Assembly (NCBI GenBank): GCA_023265735.1
Contig: JAHFSN010000065.1
Coordinates: 1 to 8,249, forward strand
Reading direction: 5' to 3'
Length of the DNA stretch: 8,249 nt
Source of the DNA: Spirochaetaceae bacterium
GTDB lineage: Bacteria > Spirochaetota > Spirochaetia > JABEVK01
A model generated the notes under the pieces. The model worked only from the letters and a program-made list of their open reading frames with translations, had not been told where the DNA came from and did not search any database. Positions 1-5,986 of the stretch are shown here, piece by piece. The first letter of the stretch is position 1. Each line of letters begins with the position of its first letter. Made by a program: the position numbers and the translations under genes.

Positions 1-689
1 TTATAGGTGGCTTTTTGGGGTCCAATTCCCGACGTGGTATACGAGTAGGTGGCCTGACCGGTAAAGGCCTTGTAGCCGTATACGGCCCTGACCCCGAGGG
101 ACGCTGACATGGCGTCCGTGAACGCGTAGGCTCCCCCCAACGTAATTTGAGGGAAGAGGCTAGTTGCCTTGATGTTTGTATCAGTAACCGTCAGTCCCGT
201 GGCAGTCGACGCCGCGCCGTATGCCGGAGCCAATTGAGTATTGAGCTTCTGAGCACCTTGGAGAATCATGAAGGGAACTCCGTCGTTGTACACCGCTGTG
301 CCGCCTCCGGCGACGACGCCGAAGCTCAGAAGTCCCGCCCAGGCCCCAGCGTTGTAGATGACTTCCCCGCTGGGCAAGAAGAGAGTCGGCTCCGTGCTCT
401 TGTAGTCCTTGTTGTAGCTTGTCCCCATGACCGCCGACGCGGACGAAGGCAAGACGAGATCATTCTCATACAGCTTAAAAATCGATTGATTCGAAAGCCC
501 AAAGGTCCATCCCGGGGTCATGAAGACGGTTCCGGCGGGGTTGTAAATGGCTGCATCGGCGTCGAGGGACGCGTTTCGGCTGAAGGTGCGCAGGTAGTCG
601 GCGCTCTGGTTGGACAGGTAGTCAACACTTCCCGCCATCAAGGTGCCCGCAGTCAACAGAGCCGCCAGCACCGCAAGAGATTTCTTCAT
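1..689 (-). CDS. FadL/OmpP1/TodX-family outer-membrane transport protein, N-terminal part (3' end outside window)
   Basis: The frame is open from the ATG at 689-687 through the left window edge, giving 229 complete codons and no stop, so the C-terminus is missing. Residues 1-20 form a classical signal peptide (MKK, then a Leu/Ala-rich core ending TLMAG). The mature start contains SADYLRTFSRNAS and, at 49-53, YNPAG. This is the Asn-Pro-Ala signature near the N-terminal hatch of FadL-type 14-strand barrels, which bring hydrophobic compounds such as fatty acids or aromatics across the outer membrane. The rest is Gly/Tyr/Thr-rich with alternating polar and apolar residues, as in a beta barrel. 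Such proteins are usually 400-500 residues, so about half is visible. The start is supported by GGAGG at 698-694, five bases before the ATG. The substrate cannot be deduced. Family assignment is fairly secure; the start is secure. Confidence 0.8.
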   Translation of the reverse strand, partial: MKKSLAVLAALLTAGTLMAGSVDYLSNQSADYLRTFSRNASLDADAAIYNPAGTVFMTPGWTFGLSNQSIFKLYENDLVLPSSASAVMGTSYNKDYKSTEPTLFLPSGEVIYNAGAWAGLLSFGVVAGGGTAVYNDGVPFMILQGAQKLNTQLAPAYGAASTATGLTVTDTNIKATSLFPQITLGGAYAFTDAMSASLGVRAVYGYKAFTGQATYSYTTSGIGPQKATY

Positions 690-702
690 GGTTCCTCCAT
701 AA

Positions 703-717
703 CTGAATCCAATTCAG
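703..717. promoter_or_regulatory. Perfect 6+6 inverted repeat in the porin gene leader
   Basis: CTGAAT and ATTCAG are separated by three bases, and the repeat lies 14 bases upstream of the porin start codon and just upstream of its GGAGG. A further half-site-like pair (ACTGAA at 702-707 and TTCAGT at 724-729) surrounds it. It could be a repressor operator or a small RNA hairpin affecting translation. The stem is short and AT-rich, so chance is not excluded. Confidence 0.3.
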
Positions 718-748
718 GAATAGTTCAGTCATCAATTTGCTTATGCAC

Positions 749-780
749 GTTATACCCAGTCCTATGATTCGGCAAGTCAA
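749..780 (-). promoter_or_regulatory. Possible sigma-70-like promoter of the porin gene
   Basis: On the minus strand TTGACT (780-775) is followed by TATAAC (754-749). The hexamers are good, but the 20-base spacer is longer than the usual 16-19, so either element may be fortuitous. A start near 742 would give a leader of about 53 bases that contains the 703-717 palindrome. Confidence 0.25.
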
Positions 781-828
781 AACCTTAGGGGAAATTAACT
801 CTGGTGGGAGGATTGAGTTGGGAGCTAA

Positions 829-845
829 CGTGCCTCCAATTCGGT
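829..845 (+). repeat. Left arm of a 17-base inverted repeat pair
   Basis: The sequence CGTGCCTCCAATTCGGT matches the reverse complement of 1015-1031 at 16 of 17 positions; the one difference is T/C at position 840-841 of the arm. The two arms bound a 203-base segment without genes. No target-site duplication is visible outside the arms. The pair could be the ends of a small non-autonomous element or a paired protein-binding site. Confidence 0.5.
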
Positions 846-1014
846 GCACAGCCCAAAGTCTTACGCGGCGGAGAAAAAGGGAGTTGGAACGGAAATTTGG
901 AGTCGTCGATGGGTTCTTGGATCAAGGATCGGCAACGGTTCTGGTATGGATCGTAGAACGCGCTTGACGCTAGATTGATTCTGAGAAGAGAGTTAAGTGA
1001 TGTCCTGCTAAGGT

Positions 1015-1031
1015 ACCGGATTGGAGGCACG
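1015..1031 (-). repeat. Right arm of the 17-base inverted repeat pair
   Basis: ACCGGATTGGAGGCACG is the partner of 829-845 and lies 36 bases downstream of the stop codon of the ferritin-like/VIT gene. The outer flanks (GAGCTAA on the left, ACATTG on the right) share no duplication, which weakens the mobile-element reading. Confidence 0.5.
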
Positions 1032-1066
1032 ACATTGTTCCGCCAACCCGGCTTCCTTCACACGGT

Positions 1067-2182
1067 CTACAGGGCGATGCCGATCAGGTGGCCGATCCCA
1101 TAGGTCACCGCCGCCGCGGCCACCCCAAAGAGGATTTGGCGGCATCCTCCCCACACCCAGTTGAGACCCGTGATGAGGGAGCTGATGAGGCCCAGGGCGA
1201 ACAGGCCGATGGCCGAGAACGCCGCGCTGGCAACGACGCCTTCCCAGCCGTGCCAGAAGAAGTAGGGGAATACCGGGATGATGCCCCCGACCAGGCACAG
1301 CAGGAAGCTGGTGAACGCCGCTTCCCACGCCGAGCCTCCCAGTTCCTGGGGGTCGATGGCCAGTTCCTCCCGGGCCAGGGTGTCCAGGGCCGACGCCTTG
1401 TCCTGGAAGATCTGGTTGGCCATCATCTCGGCCTGGGCCCTATCGACGCCCTTGGCCTGGTAGATGAGGATGAGTTCTTCCTTCTCCTCTTCGGGGGCTT
1501 CTTCCAGTTCCTCCGCCTCGATCCTGAGCTGGTTCTGGTACAGCTCCCGGGCATTTTGAACCGAGAGCCATTCGCCCAAGGCCATGGACAGGGCGCAAGC
1601 GAGGAGTCCCGCGACCCCGGTGATCAGAATGATGGGACTGGCCACCCCGGCACCGGCCACGCCCATCACGATGCAGAACACGCTCACCAGCCCGTCGTTG
1701 GCCCCCAGCACACCGGCCCGAAGGGCGTTGCCCCCGGTGCGGTGCCGCCCCTCAAACCGGTCCACTTCGGCGCCCTCGAGTCCTGACCCCGACTTGGCCA
1801 GGTAGCTGAACACCCGGGCGTGGCTGCTCTCGTCCCGGACCAACGAGGGGATCTCGGCTTCGGACTGCCCCGCGTATTCCCCCGCGGCGCCCTTTTCGAT
1901 GGACGCAATGAGGGGGATAACCGAACCCGCCCCAAGGCGTTTGGCCAGAAGGGCCAGGATCCGGGTCTTCACCCCAGGACGAAAGGGCCCCGGTTCCTTC
2001 CCCCCTTGGCGCAGCTTTCCCTCCCACAGGGCGACGTGCTTCTCCTCGTTGAGGGCCAGCTTTTCGTAGACTTCTTTCAGCTTGGGGTTGGGCTCGTTCT
2101 GGCCGAGCCGACGGTAGAGGTACACGGCCTCGCTTTCGGCCTGCCAGTTCGCCCGGAATCGGTGGAGGTCTTGTTTGTTCAT
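1067..2182 (-). CDS. MbfA-like ferritin-like domain / VIT1-CCC1 fusion, probable iron or manganese exporter
   Basis: This 371-residue protein has two modules. Residues 1-130 resemble a rubrerythrin-type four-helix di-iron bundle: AESEAVYLY (Glu16/18), an ExxH motif at 46-49, Glu96 or Glu102 in the third helix, and a second ExxH at 118-121. Residues 145-371 are a VIT1/CCC1 domain with LRAGVLGANDGLVS (154-167) and MALGEW (200-205). It has about five membrane helices (roughly 157-180, 184-208, 288-306, 314-338, 347-370). A cytosolic acidic segment at 222-236, very rich in Glu, matches the metal-binding domain between helices 2 and 3 of VIT1. Proteins with this architecture in Bradyrhizobium and Agrobacterium (MbfA) export iron from the cytosol and protect against peroxide; transfer of that role here is inference. 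The gene is last in a three-gene unit, 40 bases after dinB. I see no good Shine-Dalgarno before the ATG, so translation may depend on upstream ribosomes. Confidence 0.88.
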   Translation of the reverse strand: MNKQDLHRFRANWQAESEAVYLYRRLGQNEPNPKLKEVYEKLALNEEKHVALWEGKLRQGGKEPGPFRPGVKTRILALLAKRLGAGSVIPLIASIEKGAAGEYAGQSEAEIPSLVRDESSHARVFSYLAKSGSGLEGAEVDRFEGRHRTGGNALRAGVLGANDGLVSVFCIVMGVAGAGVASPIILITGVAGLLACALSMALGEWLSVQNARELYQNQLRIEAEELEEAPEEEKEELILIYQAKGVDRAQAEMMANQIFQDKASALDTLAREELAIDPQELGGSAWEAAFTSFLLCLVGGIIPVFPYFFWHGWEGVVASAAFSAIGLFALGLISSLITGLNWVWGGCRQILFGVAAAAVTYGIGHLIGIAL

Positions 2183-2222
2183 GGGGCCAACGTAGCTCAG
2201 GGACGACGTGGAGGAAAAGAGG

Positions 2223-3404
2223 TCACTCGCGTCGATTCTTTCCCATGAGGCTGGCTCGCATGACGGGAGCCGCGCCGGGCCGCTTCTTTTTCAGGTCGGC
2301 CAGGGCCCGTTCCACCTTTCCCTGCTTGTGTTCTTCGGTCTCGAAGAGATCGCCCTGGCCGGGGCCCTGGGCTTCCAGGCGGCCCAGACCCACGCCGATC
2401 AACCTCACGGTTCGCCCCGGGGACCAGCGTTCGCCAAAGAGCTGACGCACCACCCGGTAGAGCTCGGTGGAGGAAACGACGGGCTGGGCCAGGGTGACCT
2501 GGGCGCTCACCGTGGTGAAGTCCGACCATCGCAGCTTCAGGTGGGGAGTCCGACTGGCCCAGCCCTCCTCCAGGGCCCGGAAGGCCACCTCGTGGCAGAG
2601 GGCCTTGAGGGTAGTTTCCAGGACTTCCAGCTCGGCCGTGTCTTCCGAATACGTCGTTTCAGCGGAAATCGAATGGCTTTGGGCCTCCCGGAAGGGGTTG
2701 TAGTCGGCCTGGCCCCGGCAGGCCAGGAAGAGAAATTCTGCGGCCCCGTCCCCCATCAGTCCCCGGAGCGCGTCCTTGGTCATGGCCCGCAGGGCGGCTA
2801 CCGAGGTGATGCCGAAATTCTCGAGACGCTCCCGGGTCTTTCCCCCGGCGCCGTGGAGTTTCTTGAGGGGCAGGGCCTCCATGAATTCGTCGATTCCCTC
2901 GGGGGGAATGACGAAGAGGCCGTCCGGCTTTCCAAAGTCCGAGGCAATCTTGGCCAGGTACCAGGTCGGAGCGATGCCAATGCTCACCCGCAGGCCCGTG
3001 CTCTGGTGGATTTTCTCCTTGAGCGACCGGGCCAGGTCGACCTCTGGACCGAGGAGAGCCCTGGTCCCCGAAAGGTCGAGGTAGGCCTCGTCGACGGACA
3101 TCTGGCGAAACCGGGGCGCCGTGGACCGGAGAAGGCCCATGACCTGCTGGCTGAGTTCATGATAGCGGTCCATCCGGGGCCGCACAAAGATCCCTTGGGG
3201 ACAGAGCTGGAAGGCCTGCGAAATGGGAAGGGCCGACCTCACGCCAAACGCCCGGGCCTCGTAGGAACAGGTTGAAACCACCCCGCGACCCCCCGGCAGG
3301 GCTCCGACAATCACGGGCTTGCCCCTCCACTCGGGATGATCCAGCTGTTCCACCGACGCAAAGAACGCGTCGAGGTCGAGGTGAAAGAGCACCGGGGTCA
3401 TCAT
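2223..3404 (-). CDS. dinB: DNA polymerase IV (Y-family translesion polymerase)
   Basis: This 393-residue protein is a complete Y-family polymerase. It copies past damaged template bases with low fidelity. Motif I is HLDLDAFFASVEQ (8-20), with catalytic Asp10 and probable steric-gate Phe15. SVDEAYLD (103-110) supplies Asp105 and Glu106. The finger segment carries YEAR (48-51), and RVSIGIAPTWYLAKIASDFGKPDG marks the palm end. A thumb with a helix-hairpin-helix-like GITSVAALRAM and a little-finger domain follow. QGDLF at 350-354 fits the beta-clamp binding motif. The tail beyond it is about 39 residues, basic, of the kind many DinB proteins carry. The start is the ATG at 3404-3402, which overlaps the upstream stop as ATGA. 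The frame stays open to 3719, but that extension is low-complexity Pro/Arg/Gly sequence antisense to nothing useful and is rejected. Coupled translation is likely, because no strong ribosome site is seen. No LexA-type box was recognised. Confidence 0.96.
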   Translation of the reverse strand: MMTPVLFHLDLDAFFASVEQLDHPEWRGKPVIVGALPGGRGVVSTCSYEARAFGVRSALPISQAFQLCPQGIFVRPRMDRYHELSQQVMGLLRSTAPRFRQMSVDEAYLDLSGTRALLGPEVDLARSLKEKIHQSTGLRVSIGIAPTWYLAKIASDFGKPDGLFVIPPEGIDEFMEALPLKKLHGAGGKTRERLENFGITSVAALRAMTKDALRGLMGDGAAEFLFLACRGQADYNPFREAQSHSISAETTYSEDTAELEVLETTLKALCHEVAFRALEEGWASRTPHLKLRWSDFTTVSAQVTLAQPVVSSTELYRVVRQLFGERWSPGRTVRLIGVGLGRLEAQGPGQGDLFETEEHKQGKVERALADLKKKRPGAAPVMRASLMGKNRRE

Positions 3405-5419
3405 GGCCCCAGGTCCAAGGAGTCGAAGAGTTCGATGCGCTGGGTAACCCGGTTCCAGGCCCGCACATGGAGGGTCGCTTCGGTTCCCCGGGGCAGGGTG
3501 AGCTGGACGACCAGGGGGAGCTGGGGTTCCCGCCCAATGACGATCTGGGCCGACGTGCCCTCGGCGTCGAGGACCGTGGGGAACGAGCAGTCGAAGATCG
3601 TAAGGGGTCCCCGGGATTGCAGGTCGAGGTCGACCTGTTCGGGGCTGAGGGAGCCTGTGAAGCGGATCGTCCAGACCGAACGGTTGAGGAATGCCGACCT
3701 TTCCACGTTCGTGGCCCACAGCCCAGCAGGCAGAGCCGGGGCCGGTCTTGCTGTGAGGTCAAGGATCCGGACCGCTGGCGCCGGCGTCGGGGCGGCCGAG
3801 GGCCCGATTCGGAGGACTAGTAGCCCGAGGGCCAGGGTGCCGAGGCCCCAGAAGGTCAGCTGGACCGCCGCCTGGAGGCTTTCGTTTCTCTCCTGGTGCC
3901 GGTGGCCCGACAGGTGCCAGGCGTTGATCTGCAGGAGGAAGGGAAACAGAAGGGCCGTCAGAATGAAATTCCCGGCCAGGGGCGAGGCGATGGCCCATCG
4001 GCTCAGTTCGAGATCGGGGTGGGGCCCGAAGACCTCGTAGGCCCCCCAGAAGAGCCAGAGAGGGCTGATGAGCAGGGCCACCAGTCTGAGGGCCTTCCAC
4101 CGAGCCACCACGAGGACGGCCGCCCAGACCAAGGCCCACAAAAAGTAGAAGGAGAAGCTCAACTCAAAAGCAGCCGCGGCCAGGGCGGTGATCCCTAGCC
4201 AGACCAGGGACGCGTGGGCGTAGAAGGAGGGGTCAAACGAGAGGGGGGAACGCCGAAAGGGCAGCAGGACGACCAGGGTGAGTCCGCAGGCCGCCATCCC
4301 CTTGAAAGCCATCACCACCCAGGGCATGGTGCGCCAAAACTCAGGGTCCCCCCGGGCCGCTTGCAGAGCCTCGGCCAGGGCCGTTCCGGCCAGCAGAGAC
4401 AGAAAGAGGGCGGCGAACAGAATGGGGAGCTGCCAGAAGCCCGTGGCCAGGATCCTGAGACTTCCGCGGTAGGAGCGTCCCACGAAGGCGTAGCCAAACA
4501 GGAGGATGGCCGAGAAACCGAGGAAGAGAAAGACGTACGTCTGCTGGTCGATAAACAGCTTCCAGGTCCCGAAATGGAAGGCAAGGTAGTGCTGGTCCCC
4601 CTGGGCGGGGAGACCCCGGGTAAGGGAGGAAACAAAGGCTTCCAGTCCTGTCACGAGAGCTTCGGTGGCCGGCCCGCCGGCGATTCCCACGGCGGGGACT
4701 CCCTTTTCGAACCAGGGGGCCAGCTGGTTGCGTCTGTCGGGAAGGTCGAGACGAAAGAGCGAGGGCGAGGGTCCCGCCAGACGGGTCGCCAACCCCTGTT
4801 TCTGGAACGCGTTGGTGAATCCCTGGACCATCCAGAGCGGCGACAGGAAACTCCCGGACTCCGTCGTGAGCCTGACCTCGTCCGTGTCGGTACCCGCATC
4901 GAGGTAGACCGCGGCGGCCGGGTCCACCGGAGAGAAGTCCTGCAGGAACCCCCGGGACCCCATGCCGGCCAGGGACCCGGGACCCCTTTCGGCCCCAACA
5001 AAGAGAAAGGTCAGCGAGACCTCGGTCCCGTGATCCAGGGCCCGCTGGGCCCACGCCGCCGCCCAGGCCAATCCCCGGGTGTTGGAGCCGTCCGTGGGGG
5101 CCACCACGACCAACTCCCCGGGTTTCTTTCCCTGGATCCGAAACCAAAGCCGTTTTGAGAACGAGTATTCCTCGCCCATTTCCGAGAAGTCCGACTCGTG
5201 GATCGTGACCCTGGGACCAAACCAGGCCGTGAGAGCGAAGAACACCCGACCCTCGGCCGCCGACCCTTCCGACCGCGGTCCCAGCCCTTCGAGCCATTCG
5301 GCTACCGGCGCCGGATGGGCAGGGGTCGCTGGCGCGGCCGTCAACGCTCCTCCGAGAATCAGCGAGAGGAGAACCGAGAGCAGGGAGACCGAGACTTTCA
5401 CCGTCCTAAAATAGGGCAT
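3401..5419 (-). CDS. Membrane protein with degenerate M28 peptidase-like domain, 8 TM helices and C-terminal beta domain
   Basis: The 672-residue product begins with a signal peptide or anchor (about 8-29, Leu/Val/Ser-rich, ending LTAAPA). Residues 40-275 look like an M28-type aminopeptidase fold. VVVAPTDGSN (104-113) sits where M28 has G-A-H-Y-D, FVGAERG (140-146) where it has the Glu-Glu pair, GSRGFL (154-159) matches the usual GS..F(L/V), and VYLDAG (171-176) the next ligand strand. The key His is Pro108, the second Glu is Arg145 and the bridging Asp seems to be Asn113, so zinc-dependent catalysis is doubtful. About eight membrane helices follow (roughly 293-313, 323-350, 365-387, 400-417, 420-440, 443-464, 476-500, 515-537), then a soluble domain (545-672) rich in beta strands. 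The layout recalls eukaryotic ERMP1/Fxna and yeast Pff1, which also join an M28 domain to many helices. A GTG start at 5428 and one at 5401 are alternatives; the promoter at 5430-5458 argues against 5428. It is first in the unit with dinB. Function is unknown. Confidence 0.65.
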   Translation of the reverse strand: MPYFRTVKVSVSLLSVLLSLILGGALTAAPATPAHPAPVAEWLEGLGPRSEGSAAEGRVFFALTAWFGPRVTIHESDFSEMGEEYSFSKRLWFRIQGKKPGELVVVAPTDGSNTRGLAWAAAWAQRALDHGTEVSLTFLFVGAERGPGSLAGMGSRGFLQDFSPVDPAAAVYLDAGTDTDEVRLTTESGSFLSPLWMVQGFTNAFQKQGLATRLAGPSPSLFRLDLPDRRNQLAPWFEKGVPAVGIAGGPATEALVTGLEAFVSSLTRGLPAQGDQHYLAFHFGTWKLFIDQQTYVFLFLGFSAILLFGYAFVGRSYRGSLRILATGFWQLPILFAALFLSLLAGTALAEALQAARGDPEFWRTMPWVVMAFKGMAACGLTLVVLLPFRRSPLSFDPSFYAHASLVWLGITALAAAAFELSFSFYFLWALVWAAVLVVARWKALRLVALLISPLWLFWGAYEVFGPHPDLELSRWAIASPLAGNFILTALLFPFLLQINAWHLSGHRHQERNESLQAAVQLTFWGLGTLALGLLVLRIGPSAAPTPAPAVRILDLTARPAPALPAGLWATNVERSAFLNRSVWTIRFTGSLSPEQVDLDLQSRGPLTIFDCSFPTVLDAEGTSAQIVIGREPQLPLVVQLTLPRGTEATLHVRAWNRVTQRIELFDSLDLGP

Positions 5420-5421
5420 CT

Positions 5422-5449
5422 TTGACACTTACACAAGTTCGTGTATACT
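5422..5449 (+). promoter_or_regulatory. Strong sigma-70-type promoter of the nitroreductase unit
   Basis: TTGACA (5422-5427) is a perfect -35. TATACT (5444-5449) matches the -10 consensus at five of six positions, with a 16-base spacer. The expected start, near 5456, is about nine bases before the ATG at 5465, which has no Shine-Dalgarno, so the message is probably near-leaderless. The same stretch contains TACAC (5430-5434) and GTGTA (5441-5445) as an inverted repeat six bases apart, a possible operator between the -35 and -10. Confidence 0.7.
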
Positions 5450-5458
5450 GCCAGTCAA
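5430..5458 (-). promoter_or_regulatory. Probable promoter of the minus-strand unit (membrane protein, dinB, MbfA-like)
   Basis: TTGACT (5458-5453) is followed after 17 bases by TGTGTA (5435-5430), or after 19 by TGTAAG. The -35 is good and the -10 poor. A start near 5423 would leave only a few bases before the ATG at 5419, so the transcript would be almost leaderless, consistent with the lack of a ribosome site there. Confidence 0.4.
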
Positions 5459-5464
5459 GCCCCC

Positions 5465-5977
5465 ATGGACCTGATACCCGTCATCCAGCAGCGTTTCAGC
5501 GCCCACGCCTTCCTCCCCGATCCGGTTTCCCCCGAAGCGATGGAGAGAATCCTCGAAGCGGGACGACGAGCCCCCTCGGCGAAGAACCGTCAGCCCTGGC
5601 GCTTTGTGGTCATCCAGCAGGAGACCCTCCGGCGAAAGGTGCAGGACGCGGCCTACAACGAGCCCTGGGTCGGCCAGGCCCCCGCGGTGATTGCGGTCTG
5701 TTCCACCAACATCGACTATCGTATGCCCAATGGGCAGTTGGCCTACCCCATCGATCTGAGTTTCGCCGCGGCGTACATGGAGCTCCAGGCCTTCCACGAG
5801 GGCCTCGCCTGCTGCATCAACACGACTTTCCAGGAAGATGAAATCAGGGAACTCCTCACCGTTCCCTATTCGATGAGGGTGGTTGTTCTCTTGGTCATCG
5901 GCCATCCTGCCGAAAAGAGAACAGGAGACCCGAACCGTTTGCCCAAGGGCCGGATCGTCTCCTACGAGCATTGGTGA
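5465..5977 (+). CDS. Nitroreductase-family flavoprotein
   Basis: The 170-residue product has the FMN-dependent nitroreductase fold. RFSAHAF near residue 10 replaces the usual RRSxRxF phosphate-binding segment. PSAKNRQPWRFVV (37-49) is the hallmark flavin-binding loop. A central helix (roughly 98-115, YPIDLSFAAAYMELQAF) and VIGHPAE near 148 complete the pattern. Family members reduce nitro groups, quinones or other electron acceptors with NAD(P)H as homodimers in the cytoplasm; the substrate cannot be read from sequence. At 170 residues it lies at the short end, typical of the compact NfnB/TM1586-like subgroups. The frame extends upstream to a GTG at 5441, but that codon lies upstream of and across the -10 hexamer of the promoter and cannot be transcribed from it, so the ATG at 5465 is chosen. 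It is followed after nine bases by the 390-residue gene and presumably cotranscribed. Confidence 0.9.
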   Translation: MDLIPVIQQRFSAHAFLPDPVSPEAMERILEAGRRAPSAKNRQPWRFVVIQQETLRRKVQDAAYNEPWVGQAPAVIAVCSTNIDYRMPNGQLAYPIDLSFAAAYMELQAFHEGLACCINTTFQEDEIRELLTVPYSMRVVVLLVIGHPAEKRTGDPNRLPKGRIVSYEHW

Positions 5978-5986
5978 GGGGCGGGA

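Larger units (their letters stand above)
690..1066. other. 377-base non-coding gap of lower GC
   Basis: This gap separates the 5' end of the porin gene from the 3' end of the ferritin-like/VIT gene. It is 40-50% GC where sampled, against about 70% in the neighbouring dinB gene. The open frames in it (up to 81 codons, both strands) lack credible ribosome sites and have shuffled-looking composition, so I do not call a gene. It holds the porin leader and possible promoter at its left end, and an inverted repeat pair at 829-845 and 1015-1031. I see no clear intrinsic terminator for the gene ending at 1067: there is no strong stem followed by a T run. Confidence 0.6.

Noticed and set aside
147..767. 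206-codon open frame on plus opposite the porin gene
   Set aside because: The minus strand encodes a signal peptide and the FadL YNPAG motif with a GGAGG site. The plus frame is Arg/Ser-rich shadow.
737..1030. Small open frames on both strands in the gap 690-1066 (76 and 81 codons)
   Set aside because: Neither has a ribosome site or recognisable sequence. Both simply read through the inverted-repeat arms, which explains why they share PPIR.
1032..1066. GCCGGGTTGGCGG after the MbfA-like gene as an intrinsic terminator
   Set aside because: The stem is only three or four bases and is not followed by a T run on the minus strand.
2208..3275. Long open frame of 355 codons on the plus strand opposite dinB
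   Set aside because: It is antisense to an unmistakable DNA polymerase IV and has the Gly/Pro/Arg-rich composition produced by high-GC third-position bias. It has no motif of its own.
3405..3719. N-terminal extension of the dinB frame to an upstream start
   Set aside because: The added 105 residues are Pro/Arg/Gly-rich shadow sequence inside the upstream gene. The polymerase begins properly at the ATGA overlap.
4214..5158. 314-codon open frame on plus opposite the membrane-protein gene
   Set aside because: Its composition is that of a high-GC antisense shadow (Gly, Arg, Glu, Gln, Pro), with no domain and no ribosome site. The minus-strand frame has a signal peptide and helices.
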